DNA from: Timema cristinae
Lineage: Eukaryota; Arthropoda; Insecta; Phasmatodea; Timematidae
NCBI GenBank assembly: GCA_039000515.1
Contig: JBCFYV010000012.1
Location: 29,170,078 to 29,234,077, forward strand
Length of the DNA: 64,000 bases
Direction of reading: 5' to 3'
A program made the translations under genes and the position numbers. Positions 12,040 to 24,950 of the stretch are shown here, one piece after another (the stretch's first letter is position 1; each line of letters begins with the position of its first letter). The notes below the pieces were generated by a model. That model did no database searches. It was not told the DNA's origin and saw only the letters and a program-made list of their open reading frames with translations.

Positions 12040-12235
12040 AGATAAGTCATGTCCATGCATCACTCTCCAGACTGGATTATTAATCATGGGCAGATCAGGG
12101 TTCGAATCACGATTAGGTGTACTGAGGTTTTTTCCTAAGCTGCTTTACACTTTCCATACAAATGCAGATACATTTTCCATACATTCTCTCTTCCTCATCC
12201 TTATTTCATTTAGTTTAAATGTGTGAATGGCCCAA
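12040..12235 (+). mobile_element. SINE family B, decayed copy
   Basis: GGGCAGATCAGGGTTCGAATCACGATTAGGTG holds the B-box; GTACTGAGGTTTTTTCC and TACAAATGCAGATACATTTTCC follow as in the intact copies. The tail is lost. Confidence 0.65.
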
Positions 12236-13665
12236 AGGAGTAACAAAATGCGCAAAACTTGACTGATCAGTGGGCATTCATTCTTTTAAGAGCTAATTTC
12301 TTAAATATACTCAATTTTTTTGTTTTTTACATAACTGCTTTCCAGGATGTGTGATAATTTATGTCCCTCAAAAAATTATTTACTATAAGAGGAAAAAAAA
12401 AAAACAGAATAAGCCTATGGTCGTTGATTTACTGTATTTGTGCAGAGCACAAATATTGATTGGGCTGTGCTTTGAAAGTTGTAAAGCTTTATTTATTAAT
12501 GGGAAGCATAAAAATTGTTTTCATTTTCATATCTTAATAAACCATTTATTTTAACTAAATTTATATCATTATGCTGATAAGTAACTCACTCATATTTTGT
12601 AGAGCGAGTTGAAAATTCTATGCTCATTGTAAGTTCCTTTATAATAAAAATCTCATTTTTTTTCCTTGTATTTTCTGTGGTTGTGTGAATACCTAAAATT
12701 CCTTTTGACTGGAAGGTTTTGTGGAATATTAGGTTGGATAAGAGTGCAAATTAACCTCTTTGTGTCGCTTATTTGTAATGTAACATAGTTTGTAAGAATA
12801 CCTCCAAGCTTATAGAATTATTGTCCTAAATTTAAGACATGTCGATCATCACTTTCTCTTTTTTTAAAACCTAGGACAAGAAGAATAGCTGGTCATAGAA
12901 ACAATATTTGTCCTGTTACTAGTTGTTTATTGCTCTGGCATAAAAATCTTAAACACGATATTAAAAAAGCTCACTCCATTCACAAGGTGCTATGCTAGCT
13001 TTTTTAATGTGAAAGTGTAGCCCTTGGAATGATTCTCTTAAAAGAGAATCATCCAGGGTTAACTTGCTATTGGTACAGACTTCCTGTAGACATTTAAGAT
13101 TGTAATTGAATCCCGCAAGTAAAGTTTGGCAGAATACTCACTTTTAAGCAGTCAATTATTATGGAGATGGATAAAGCACCTCGACTCATTTGAACATAGT
13201 AAAACAGTATGTAGGTTGACTTGGGGTAGTTAAATGTATTTTACTTGAACAATTTAAAATTTTAGTCAATTTCAATGGTTAGAAAATCTGTATTTACCAT
13301 TCTACCCTCTGTACAATCTTGACCAATTTCTTGGAAGGATATTTTCTCATACAAAACAAATTTACTATGGAGGGCTTCAACGTTTGCTATTTTCTCTGTT
13401 CATGGACTAATCTTTAGAATGTCTAACTTTGCAAATATTTTCACTCTCAATATATTTGAAAAAGAAATGTAATTTTATAACATGTAATATTGTAGTTCGA
13501 CACATTACCAAAGGTAAAATATTAATTAAATGTAGAATATATTTCTATACAATAAATAAGACTAAACAATTTTATATACTCTAGACACCTGTTTGGGATT
13601 TATATATTTTAATCACGTTGCCGTAGTTAAGCTAAAATATACCCATGTGTGCGTAGAAGGAAACC
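12236..13665. other. Intergenic stretch without gene
   Basis: Only short frames and AT-rich sequence. A short near-perfect hairpin GATTCTCTT-AA-AAGAGAATC lies near 13031-13050, too small to classify. Confidence 0.5.
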
Positions 13666-13770
13666 ATTTAAGAAGAAGAAAAAAAACATTGGGCCAGGAT
13701 TCAAACCCTGTTCACCAATAAACCAGACTAGATGAACATGACATGACTGCATGCCCATCAATGCTGGTTT
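13666..13770 (-). repeat. tRNA-like SINE head fragment (minus strand)
   Basis: CAGGATTCAAACCCTG on plus is a reverse B-box, followed by an anticodon-arm-like spacing and ATGCCCATCAATGC resembling the start of family B heads. Diverged and without a body. Confidence 0.4.
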
Positions 13771-14260
13771 CACCTCGCTAGTCCTTGTTGCATATCTATG
13801 CTCCCGGAAATTATTTTAGTGAATTCCAAAAATATATTAATATGTCATCTTATGTGAAATTAAATGTTATTGGTTTCAGTATTTGTTATGATAATGTTGA
13901 TATGTTGTGACAAATGTGTCTGTCAGTGTATTGCAAACTAATTTGTAGTTCGTAACTAAGTTTGAAACACAGCTCAATATACCTGCATGTTTGGTTTTTG
14001 ATCATCTTCGGTACTACCACCTCCATCTATAGACACGTGATTAAAGGTTTCAGTCACATATGATCAAAGATATATATATAATCATAATAATGAAATTAAG
14101 AATTGGAAATGTAAATTTTTAGTCAGAACAATCATTAATAAGACAGTAGAGTCTTGTAAACTTGACCTAATGTGGACTGAGATGGTGTCGAGTTATTGAA
14201 ATGTCAAGTTTTACGAATGAACTTGCATAATATGCATATTTACTATGTCATGTTTATTAA
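13771..14260. other. Intergenic spacer
   Basis: No supported feature. Confidence 0.45.
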
Positions 14261-14284
14261 ACAAGGATGAATCGCAGTACAATA

Positions 14285-14435
14285 TCGAATATTATAGGTA
14301 CAGATGTACTGTACTGTAGTATTGTACGGTACAGTAACAGTAATATACATACAGTACAATATATTACATGTTAATATAATGATGTACATACATACATGTA
14401 ATATACAGAAATGCAGTACAGTATTGTACATATAT
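14285..14435. repeat. Low-complexity GTACA/TATACA-rich tract
   Basis: Irregular repetition of CAGTACA, GTACTGTA and ATACATAC units; frames across it are compositional artefacts. Confidence 0.6.
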
Positions 14436-14647
14436 TATTGTATTGATTTGAATAACATGTTACTGAATTGGAAAACTAACAAATGCAGTACGACTGTTCC
14501 ACTCAAGTTACACAAACAAACTGAAAGGTTATACAGTTGAATGGCCTTGGATTGTGTTGACTGGCGCCAACAACTGTGCACATGCGTGTGTCAAGTTTCC
14601 AAGAAACTCCTGTACATTGATATTGAAAATTAATAGGTATAATTTGA

Positions 14648-14725
14648 GTCCAATACGTTAGCTCAGTCGGTAGTGTGGCTGCCTACTTTGCTAAGAGTCC
14701 CGGGTTCGATTCCTGGCATGGCCGA
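14648..14725 (+). repeat. tRNA-like head of a third SINE type
   Basis: TTAGCTCAGTCGGTAGTGTG is a good A-box region and CCGGGTTCGATTCCTGGC a near-canonical B-box. The 5' and 3' acceptor strands do not pair and sequence continues without a terminator, so this is better read as a tRNA-derived SINE head than a working tRNA gene. No second copy was found here. Confidence 0.55.
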
Positions 14726-15765
14726 AAATGTGTTGTTGATGGTAATATGGGTTTACTCTTTCAAAGTGATGAATTAACAGCCAGGTACTGGATGTTGTGC
14801 CAGTTCTAGTATCAAGATTTGTATAGACATCTCGAGGTTTTGCAAATCTCTCTTCCAAGTATTACTATGTATTATTACCTTACTAGAGGTGTACTACTGT
14901 AGCTACCACAATCACCACACTGACCCCTCTACCCGTTCAATACTGCCCCCCTTTCAGAGTGTCCTTACATTCCACAGTTAATCTCCTGTTGCTTGCTACA
15001 TAACAAAAGACAAGCTGTCACTGATGTACTCTCCAAGGAGTGATGCTGAGTTTTGAGCTGCGATCTAGGTGTTTTATAGAATGACATCAAAGGACAAGGG
15101 CTCGAATCCCTGTATAAGTACAATTTTCCTAAGTTACCTTAGGAAATGATTATTTACATTCAATTGTGACATTTTTATTTAGTTTATTACTATAGGAATA
15201 AATAAAATATATTTTTGTTCCTATATTAAAAAATTTATAGCCATTTCTTTTTGTTTTTTTCAGTGACATAGTTTTTACAGTCGCTACTTGCACAAACTTT
15301 TTAAATATATGGTATAAGGAGGTTGGAATTAAAACAAGTGCACCACAATTTGTTTGTACAGATGATAGAAAAACCAAAGCAAAAATAACACTTTATTCTA
15401 GATGATAGGGTGTTTAAAAAATTGGAAATAAAAGATAAAAATTAATTAATGAGTCAGATAAAGATGGCCTAAGTTGGTAAAAAATTGTAATTTTTTAAAT
15501 GTTATTTCAATTAAATATAATGTACACACTGTATGCCTACTTTACTTTACAAATAGGCCCTACTGTTAACTTTTTCTGAACACCATACTAACAAGACCAT
15601 TTATTGTAAGATCTAAAAAAAAAAATCTAAATGAAATAAAACTTTGTAAACTACGTTTCCATTTAAAATCATTAATGTATTACTATAATTACTATCATAA
15701 ACCATCTAGAACAAAGTTTTTCTTTTTTATTGTTTCATTCAGCACACATGTTATTAACAGCTTAA
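14726..15765. other. Intergenic stretch without gene
   Basis: Another B-box-like site (GGGCTCGAATCCC near 15100) is the only landmark. No gene supported. Confidence 0.45.
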
Positions 15766-15992
15766 TCTGATTGGGTAGAGATGAAGGTAGCTAAGAGGAA
15801 GTGAACACACATTTGTGTGGAGTGAAGATGGAAAAACCAAAGTGATGTATCATTTGTGGAAAATCGTTAAATGTATGTGTGTGTGTATATATATTTTAAC
15901 GGGGAAAACCATCTTCAGTTCACGTGGACGAGGTTAGAACCTCAACCTACCCATCAAAGCCAACAAAAGCAACAGCTAGAACACCACTGCGG
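15766..15992 (-). mobile_element. SINE family B, minus strand, interrupted
   Basis: Body motifs (plus: GGAAGTGAACACACATTTGTGTGGAGTG, GGAAAAACC) are separated by about 65 bp of AT-rich sequence, including a TGTGTGTGTATATATA run, from a head bearing the reverse B-box GGTTAGAACCTCAACC. Confidence 0.55.
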
Positions 15993-16589
15993 GTAACTAA
16001 GCTTTGTAAACAAATATTTACTTTCTCTCGACACCTTGGAGCGAGAATATTCTGATCGTCAAAAATTTGAAATCGAGATTTTGATAAATGACATTTCATG
16101 ACTCTCTAAAACAAAAAAAAGTGGTTTTTGCAATGCCGCCTGACTGTATCTTGGTTTGGGCTAGAGTTGTAGAACTATTAAAGATAAAAATCTTTTATTT
16201 GAAATATATTTTTATAAAACTAATAAGTTCTAAGATATAAACAAATATATATACACACTTTTTAATACAGGACTATGAAAATTGATTTGATTTTTATGCT
16301 CTTTGGTTAACAAAGATGTTTTTCTTTTCTAAATATTTGGGAACAGTGTTCCTAGTTCATAATGTCATAGAGTAACAGTGTATATTATTTCATTTATGAT
16401 TTTTGGTGTAGTGTTTCTAAAACAACGGGTATACCTATTATTTTGTTTCACAAATCTTACGAGTTTTTAGTAAATGTATATTTTAAGATAAAGCAAGAGA
16501 AAGTCTGTGTGGTGCACCATACCATTTATTTTTTATTACTAGAATACAAAATTGCCATTACCTCTATGGTTCGTGGACTTATAATTTCT

Positions 16590-16692
16590 AAGATACTTTC
16601 ATTATTATTATTATTATTATCATTATTGGACTTTACCAACATTATTTATATTATTATTGAGTTGTTGTTGATGGTGGTGGTGGTGGTGGAGT
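16590..16692 (+). repeat. ATT and TGG microsatellites
   Basis: (ATT)n at about 16600-16620 followed by (GGT)n at about 16673-16690. Short frames over them are not coding. Confidence 0.7.
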
Positions 16693-18282
16693 TTACGAAC
16701 GACACAACTAGAGATTAAGTAACGTTATTAAAATTATTTTACTCATGTTAATATGTACAGCAAGATCCATAATTTTTGTACCCTTTTTTTTAACAACCTA
16801 TATAATATACATGTATGTCTGACGTATCTTTTTTTTAAGTGGAGCCTTGAACTAAAATAATGTGATATTTTCAGGGGACAGAAATAATAGCTTTGATACA
16901 CATGCCCGCCCTCCCCTAGAGTAAATTTATGGATGCACAACTGAATCTTAATATCTTCAAAATTAATCTTGCTGTAAGTACAAAAAGGTCTTGTTCGTCT
17001 ATAATACTAAAACTATTTAGGGAAAGCATTTTCATCTTGTCTTACAAAACTGTTGCTATACAAAGAGGTCATATCTAATCAAATTGTTTATAAGATAAAT
17101 ATAATCAAGCCTACCCAATAAAAAAACTTTTAACATCGGTCATGCAAATACATGACAGGGAACATTTTCAATAACTCAAGTTTGGAGGTGACAGACAATT
17201 AGTGTCAAGTCAAGGGTTTTACCTGAACAGGATATAAATGGGATTAGGAAATGGGAATTAGCGGGCTTACAAAAAAGATGGATAGATAATGCCAAAAAGG
17301 GGTTGGGGAGGGGAGAGAGAGGTGCTTCTGATGACAGACCCACCTAACAGGAAACGACTGAACTTTTCAACATTTGAGATATGATTTAATTTGAAAATCC
17401 CAAATTTTGTAAAAATTATTGTATTCTAAATATTCGTCATGTATGATAGAACATTATCTTATTCTCTATAATAATATTATAACTTCAATACTATATTATT
17501 GTATTTCATGTTTAATTAAATTTTAATTTAAGTGAAATTATGTATTATTGTAAAAAAGTAAATATTAACTTGTAACTTTTTTATTAATATAGTTAATTTT
17601 AAATTTACAAGTTAAATATAATACAAAAACCGCATGTTGTTATTATGTGTGGTTTCTGAAAAATAGGCTGTAGAACATTATTGTTCTATAGTAGGTGTCC
17701 ATCTGAATCTTAAGTTATATTATAAGGCATATGAAGCTACGACAGGCCTAGTCAGCTGGTAGTGGAAAATTATGGCTTGGATAAAAAAACTGACCCAGGC
17801 CACGAGCTGGAAACATTAATGTATGTAAGTAAGGTATAAATTGAGTTCATAGTACATTAAAATAATATTGAAAAGTAATAGGTATAATTTGAGTTAAATC
17901 TATTAATTTTCAATATTAATATCTTATTAACGATTGTTATTACTAAACATTTGTATTTTTCAATTCTTAGTTTTTTAAGCTGTTAAATCTTTTCTATATC
18001 TAGTAAATATTTGTGAACTCATTATAAATTGTCAATGTATTTAATATTATTAAATTAATTTTTGTTAAATAAAAATTTGTATTTCTAAGTGTAAGCTCTT
18101 TATTACTTTGTCAGCATATAAATTGGCCATTGTTGTTAATCTACTGCATGTTTACTAAGGACACCCTTAAATAATGTTCTTTGAAAGGCTTTTACATAAT
18201 TATACCAAAGGTGGTTTAGTAATTGCATGTTAATATTTTGATTGGGATCAATAAACTATATTGAAATTTATAGGGTTATAGC
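16693..18282. other. AT-rich intergenic stretch
   Basis: No gene. One short inverted repeat near 17866-17925: ATTGAAAAGTAATAG and CTATTAATTTTCAAT around a ~18 bp loop; its motif AATAGGTATAATTTGAGT also occurs at 14630. Confidence 0.5.
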
Positions 18283-18306
18283 TGGGGAGGGGGGGGGGGG
18301 GGGGGG
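18279..18306 (+). repeat. G homopolymer tract
   Basis: GGGGAGGGGG... an almost pure G run ending GGCACAGC. Second such tract in the window; length is unlikely to be exact. Confidence 0.7.
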
Positions 18307-18434
18307 CACAGCTTACATATTGTTCAACTGCATTCTATTATTGGCCTTATAAAAAAATTGGTTATGACCAAAATCAACATTTATAAATTTTTTTTTTTCG
18401 CCATATTACCCAAACAAGGAGGGATAGTTGTAAA

Positions 18435-18560
18435 ACAATTTGGATAAACCCTATGTACACTCGGCCACAATTCAAACCCAGACCTCCCCATCCTCGGTAA
18501 ACCAGACCAAATCAAATGAGTGGCATTTAGACCATGTCCCCACCAATGTGAATAACATTA
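18435..18560 (-). mobile_element. SINE family B fragment (minus strand)
   Basis: Plus-strand CACAATTCAAACCCAGACC is a reverse B-box; CGGTAAACCAGACCAAATCA and ATGTCCCCACCAATGTG correspond to the head in the usual spacing. Confidence 0.5.
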
Positions 18561-19385
18561 TTAGACACTTGGCACTTAGCTATTTATTTACCCATATATG
18601 CCCAAGGGTCATTTTTGACCCCTCAGACTTATTTATTTCTCAAGAATGGTGTGAAGGTGTAATACAATTTATTACAACATTGAGTGTTTGTAAAATATTT
18701 TTAATTCTCAGCAAGTGCTGCACTGCACAGCTATTAGTTGAAAACATCAACTCATGTCAACAAGTGATCTCAGCTGTTGTATACTGCATTAATTAATATA
18801 ACATGTAATATAAGTAATAATTCTCTAATTACTTTTGTAAGTTTAATTGTGCTTATGTTGTTGCTAATAGATTATTCTTATAATATATATAAGAGTTTTA
18901 CACATAATAACAGCTGTAGATTTGCAAAATATGCGTAAAGTATTGGATGGTAATTTTCGACCATGATAAAATACAAGAATTTTAAGGTTATGATACCAAC
19001 TTAAGTTATGGATATTTGAAATTATTTTATTACTTTATTTTAATTTGAAATTAAAACAAATAATGTGATGAACTGGTATATAAAAGTTGTATAGTTTATA
19101 ATGTTCAAGTAATAATTATAGTTTCATTGAAATAGGCAATTCCATTATTTCACAACTTATTGAATTCATACACAACAATTACATGACAGATTTTATATAC
19201 AAATATTTTGAAGAATGAACTTATTGAAATATTTTGACGGTTTGACACAGTTTTCTTGGTCAATCCAGGAGGGTGCCAGAACAATTTATTTCTGCCTTCC
19301 ATTCACCCTATATACCCCATTTAAGCAGAAAAATTCAAAACATGTAGGAAGCTATAATTTCAAATAAAGCTTTTTAAATGAGGTG
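18561..19385. other. Intergenic spacer
   Basis: No gene. A small palindrome GGGTCATTTTTGACCC occurs near 18606. Confidence 0.45.
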
Positions 19386-20150
19386 GAGAATTGGAATTTG
19401 GAAGGTAGGTAGAGGGATCACTCCAAATAACCAAATAGTGTTAAATATCTGATTTATAAAAGGTACCTGATGAAATAAGGGGTTATGAAATCTTCAAAAC
19501 CAAAAGAATAAACTACTTATCAGTGTTGTAGTAGATTTAAATCTGTCAGGTGTGTACAAGTACCACTCCAAACAGCTACAAAGTTCTGACAAACATTAAA
19601 TTTAAAAATGGGGGAGGGAGGTCCTCAAATCTTCTAATGCTAATATAAAAATATATACTTTTTTGGTGTGTGGTAGAAAATTGAAATCTGGGATATAAAT
19701 TAATAGACCTTCTCTGATAGCTGAATTTTGTCTGAACATATAGAATTTCAAAATTCGATGCCCAATGTTGAATTGATACTACTAATATAGAATTCTACTT
19801 TTTGGTGTGATAAAAATTTGAAATTGGGCAGGCACAAAAACCCAGATAGCTAAATAAATCTTAAAATTTCAAAGTAAGAATGTGGGAACTGGTAATAGGG
19901 TGGCTGGAGTAGCTTTAAATCTTTCCAAATTATTATTAAATCTACTTTTCGGCATGAAAGAAATTAAATTTGTCGAGTTGGTTAAAGGACCACCCCTCAT
20001 AACAATAGAAGTTGGAAAGTTTGTAATTTAAAAATAGGGGAAGGAGAGAAGCAGGAGAAGCCTCAAAATATCCTAAACCAACAAGTACCTTCCCTTTATG
20101 GTAGAAAATTTTAATTCTCTGTAGGTAAAGACAAAAAGTCAAGGATAAAT
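19386..20150 (+). repeat. Degenerate tandem array, six units of ~143 bp
   Basis: A landmark of the form GTAGAAAATTGAAATTTGGGAGG recurs in diverged form near 19386, 19531, 19673, 19809, 19956 and 20101, spacing 136-147 bp. Between landmarks each unit carries parts of a second block (ATTTAAAAATGGGGGAGG, then CTCAAATCTT...AAT and CTACTTTTTGGTGTG). A decayed satellite-like array without coding meaning. Confidence 0.75.
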
Positions 20151-20929
20151 TAGCTCTTATCTAGAAGCAACATAATTAAAATAAACAAATTCTGGTGATA
20201 TTGCTCTATTAACCTGCTGTGGAATAGTGTACAGTACCTTGGAATTTATAAGCCATTATCAACCTCAGCTAGCATCTTGAAGGCCAACATGAACGTAAAC
20301 AAATGGAATTAAAACATTCACAACCCAATCGACCAAAATCACTTTTATTTTAGCAGTAATTTTTAGACAAATAATGTGACTATTGGGGTAGAGTGATTTT
20401 ATTCTGGGGAGAAAAGGGGGTGCCGATACAGCTTGCTAAGGGCGCAAGGGGCCCTAGGTACACTTCCGTATATCTACAGAAAAGTTGGAAAATATTTCAG
20501 TTTCACTTTATGTAGGTAACATAAATACAAATAAAAATATAAAATCACTGTAAAGTATTTACATATGTAACAGAAATTGTAGAGTAATACCCCAATCCTC
20601 CCTCCTTTTTCACATTATATAAGATAAATGTTAATGGATAAAAGCCAACAAAATAACTTTTATGATTATTTTTTTTATGTTTTGTTTTGATTAGATTAAT
20701 TTTTAGCACATCCTACTAAATATAATAAAATAATTGATGGATAACAATCTTTATTATTGTGTTAGAAATAAAAAATGCAATATTTTAATACATGGCACTT
20801 TTCTAATAATGATATAATTTCCTATTGTTACAAAAAAAAAACTTAAACTATTATTTTTGCTAACTGGTACTAATACAAATACAATGTGAATACACATACA
20901 ATACAATCTCAGATGACCAAGTCTATATG
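20151..20929. other. Intergenic spacer
   Basis: GGGCGCAAGGGGCCCTAGGTAC near 20441 resembles a hAT terminal region, but no paired end was found. No gene. Confidence 0.4.
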
Positions 20930-23900
20930 GGCAGCTGAGGTTAACACTGAAGGGCCCATCTGTTGACAAGCTGGCAAGAACATGGACTATTGGAACATGG
21001 AATGTAAGAAGCGAGTGTGACAAAGAGAATGGACTGTTAGAGGAAATGATTGGAAGAAAAAGTGAGATTCTGTTTCTATGTGAAACTAAATGGAAAGGGA
21101 AAGATGTTTTGATGACGAGTGATGGTAGCACTGTGGTGAGGTGAGGATGAATGGGTTAGGAGAAGTCAGGGAGTAGTTTTGATCCTAAGCCCAACAGCTA
21201 AGGTATGATTTGGTGTCATTAGACTTCTATGTGTATGTATGAAAATAGGCATTGGTATAATTATTTTGGTTACTGGTTATTATCCGGTGGAGGGCAAAGA
21301 TAGGGATGTGAGAGTGGAGTTTTGGAATAAGCTCAATGAAGTCATAAATGCATGTGAACCAGATGAAAAAATTATCTTGTTAGAAGCTATGAATGAGTGG
21401 ATGGGTACCAAAAGAAATAATTTAGAGTGTGTTAGGAAGGTATGGTGATGACAAGGTAAACAAGAATGGTAATAAGTTAATGAGTCTGTTTAGAAAAGGT
21501 TTATTTGTATTGAACACATGGTTTAAACACAAACATATTCATTTGTATTCATGGTAAAGGGGCAATTCGAGAACAACGATTGATTTTGTGGTGTATAATG
21601 AGAGACTTAGAAGTTTAGTAAAGAATATTAGAGCTTTGCGTGGAGCTGAATGTGGAAAGTATCACTTCTAGGGATGCTTGTGGTTGAATTAGGTAGGAAT
21701 TTTATAAGGAAACAACACAAAAGTTATAGGCAAGTAAGAGTGAAAGTGGGAAAATTGTAGGATAAAAGTGTGAGAGCACAATATGAAACATTTTTGGGTG
21801 AAAAACTGACTTTACAAGAGCATGAATGGAATGTAAAAATAAATGCTATTGATATAGAAAGTTATTGGAACAGAATAAAAGAGGTTGTAGTTGAGTGCAT
21901 GAAAGATGTGTGTGGATCTAAGGTGGTGGTAAACTTAAAAAGAGATGTGTGGTGGGATGAACAGGGAAAAGAAGCTGTGAAAGAAGAGAAAGAAGCATAC
22001 AAATAAATTATTGCTGTGAAGACTGAAACAGAACGTAAGAGGTTATGGGCTGTATACAAGAGAAAAAGATGAATGCAAAGAAAGTAGTGAAGGAGAGTAA
22101 GGAGCAAATGAGATTAAAAGAAGGAGAAAGAATGTAGAATGATTTTGAAGGAATAAGAAGCTGTTCTTAAAGTGGGTAGAGAGTATGAACTAAGTATTTT
22201 AAGGAAAGAGCTATGACATTCAGAATGAACATGGTGAGATTATCTGGGATGAAAAACAGTATAAGAGTTGAGAGTATTTTGAATAATTGTATGCCGAAAA
22301 CATAGAGAAAATAGCAGAAAATGGGGAAAATGTTATAATGAGTGAAGGAATTAACGAGGCTGAGGTGTTAAAATCTATTAAAGTGTTAAAGAATGGCAAA
22401 TCTGCGGGCATAGATGAGATCACAATTGAAATTCTTAAGTGTGGGATCATGGTACTACTTGCCAGATTTTGTGAGTTGTTCATGGTGTGCTGGGATCTTG
22501 AATGTATCTAATGGATTGAAGATTGCTGTCATTGTTTCTTTGTACAAAAGCAAAGGTGGTAAGAGAGAATGTAAGTATATTATAGGATACAGAGTTTGTT
22601 GAGTATTCGGAAAAATTGTTGGGAGAGTCTCAATCGAGAGTGTGCCTGAAAGGACTGTGGACATTATTTGGGGTGTACAATGTGGTTTCATGCCAGGTAG
22701 AAGTTTTATGGACTAGATATTTGCATTACAACAAGAGATTCAGAAATGTTTAATAGTTAGAAATAAAGTTTATTGTGCATTTGTTGATATGGATAAACTG
22801 TAGATCCTGTGAATAGGAGTATAGAAAATGTATAGTAGTTAGAAAGAAAGTTTATTGTGCATTTGTTGATATGGATAAACCGTACCTTATGTGAATAGGA
22901 GTATGCTATGTAATGTTCTGAGAGTGTATGGTGAAGATGCATGGTTAGTAAGTGCATGACTGTGTATGATGGAAGTAAAGTGTATGTTAGGGGGAATGGA
23001 GTTTTGAGCGAATGGTTTGATATTGAACAGGGTGTTAGACAAGGTTGTGTTATGTCTCCATGGTTTAATGTATCCATGGATAAGTATGAGGGATGCTTGT
23101 GAGAACACAGTTGGTGTACAAATAGACAATGTGAATGTGAATGTGGTGCTATATGCAAATGAACCAGAATGCATTAAATCGTTTGAAGGTGGCAAAAGGA
23201 TAAATGGAAATTCATATAATTTTTTTCAAAACTAACGTGATAGTTTTGGATAAGAGCGGATCAGGAAATGATTGTCAGCTTAGTATAAATGGAAAATTGT
23301 TATAACAAGTGAAGGATTTTGTGAGTCTGGGCAGAATGTTCTATAAAAATTAAAGGATAGATGGTGAAATTGACAGACAGGTGAATTAATACATCTCGGA
23401 AAGTAGTTGGATGTATGTGGTCTATTTCAAAAAATGAAGTATCAAAAGAGGCAAATATGCCTGTATATAAAAGTGTGTCATCACCAAAATTATTTTATGG
23501 ATGTGAAGCTTGGGTTTGTCAGAAGAAACACAAGAGTAAGGTAAATGCAGTTGGAATGAGATCTGAGAAATCTATGTGGAAAAACTTGTATGGACAGAGT
23601 CGGTAATGAATAGGTGCTGAAGAAGTGTGGTTTGAAAAGGAATCCAATCGCTCATTGTGAAAGAATCATCTTACATTGATTTGGACATGTTGAGAGGATG
23701 AGTGTGAATTGAGTGATGAAGCAAATATATGAAGGTAGAGTGTGTGGATCAAAAGGAAGATTAGGCCCTGTAAGATGTGGCTAAATGTCGTAGATGACTA
23801 TGTGAAAAAGAGAAACGTTAAGAGTTTTAAAAATAAAAGAGCAAGCATGACTTAGTGTATGGATGTTGTTGAAGGACAGAATTATGCAAGGATAGGGAAG

Positions 23901-23950
23901 TATAGAGGAAAGTTAGTGAGGATGGATTAAGTACAAAGTTGTTTTTTGAA
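20930..23950 (+). pseudogene. Decayed non-LTR retrotransposon (LINE), endonuclease plus reverse transcriptase
   Basis: Order along the plus strand: an AP-endonuclease start (GTWNVRSECDKENGLLEE at ~20990), CETKWKGKDV, TGYYPVEGKDRD (21.27 kb), LLEAMNEW standing where LLGDMN is usual; RT fingers KVLKNGKSAGIDEITIEILK (22.38 kb); CGFMPGRSFMD (22.69 kb); VDMDK, the motif A Asp (22.78 kb); GVRQGCVMSPWFNVSMDK (23.03 kb); and YANE where YADD is usual (23.15 kb), which would abolish catalysis. The tail resembles the RRxxWxGHV...GRxxxRP end of such ORFs. Frames are broken by many stops and shifts. No 3' poly(A), TSD or intact ORF. Clade not assigned. Confidence 0.85.
22745..22930 (+). repeat. Tandem duplication of ~95 bp inside the LINE reverse transcriptase
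   Basis: Two head-to-tail copies, each with AGTTTATTGTGCATTTGTTG, ATATGGATAAAC and GTGAATAGGAGTAT. The unit spans the motif A catalytic region, so the RT core was duplicated after the copy lost function. Confidence 0.8.
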
Positions 23951-24604
23951 CTATATGTACATTTTTTGGCCTAACCCATGAAGAAACGACGTGATTAGTT
24001 ATGTGCTGTATGTAGGTATGCATATATGTTTGTAAAAAGGTAAATACATTTTTTTAAATTAAGAACTAGAATTGCCCTCAGTCCTGATCTGAAAATGTCT
24101 GCAATATTTTTACAAATTCTGTGATATCATCCAAAGTGGGTATTTATTATCATCATCATCATCATCTTATTATTACAAAGAACCCAGACTCTAAATCCAC
24201 AAATGATAACTTTATAGCCCCACCAGGAATCAAACCCGGAATCCTTTCTCCAATATATGGACCAAAAAAAACAAAAAGATACATCTAATATTTAGTAAAC
24301 AATGGACTAAATCGTTCAAAAATCAATTTGATAGATAATAAAACTTGTGTGACCCGCAACACTAGCAAATATAAGATTGGTGTACTTGCTCGATCGAGGG
24401 TTCAGGTAGTTTTGCTTAAAAAACATGTTTTAACAATTAGGTGGCTCACTGCCTAAATAATTTTATAATAATAGAAATTGTTAAAAATAAACTAATAAGT
24501 GTATATTTAATTAAGAAAACCCACCTAGGGAATGAGGAAAGATTTGGTAAGAATCATGTGCACAAAATAATGTAACCTCTTATTTTATTTTATCTTCTAT
24601 TGTT
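23951..24604. other. Intergenic spacer with ATC microsatellite and tRNA-like fragment
   Basis: (ATC)n near 24150-24165; reverse B-box-like GGAATCAAACCCGGAATCC near 24225. No gene. Confidence 0.5.
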
Positions 24605-24950
24605 GAAGTAGTCAGTCACACACATATTCAAACAAATAGAGTAATAATTCAATCATTGTTGTCTTTATCAAACAAAAAGAGAATAGGGAATATATCTTAT
24701 ACAGACACTGAATTACTCCTTGAATCCAAAATAGAGTAATTCAGTGTTTGTATGAAGTGTATTACTTCTATCTTTTTGTTTAATAACAACGAGAAGAGGG
24801 AATTCACTTTACACAAACACTGAATTACTCCATTAATTCAAAATGGAGTAATTCAGTGTTTGTATAAAGTGTATTCCCTCTTTTCTTTTTGTTTGATAAA
24901 GTCAACCAATATTACTCTTTCTTTTAATGTGTGTGTGACTACTACTGTCT
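24605..24950. mobile_element. Palindromic MITE with two inner hairpins
   Basis: The whole ~345 bp folds on itself. Outer ends: GTAGTCAGTCACACACA at 24608 against TGTGTGTGTGACTACTAC. Long arms: TTTATCAAACAAAAAGAGAA at 24664 against TTCTTTTTGTTTGATAAA ending at 24900. Two tandem inner hairpins share ACACTGAATTACTCC / GGAGTAATTCAGTGT (arms near 24704-24746 and 24805-24871). No ORF; typical of a non-autonomous foldback or MITE. Confidence 0.85.

Noticed and set aside
14648..14725. Functional tRNA gene
   Set aside because: A- and B-boxes are good, but acceptor strands do not pair and no pol III terminator follows.
24146..24166. CRISPR-like or regulatory array
   Set aside because: Simple ATC microsatellite; the genome is eukaryotic.
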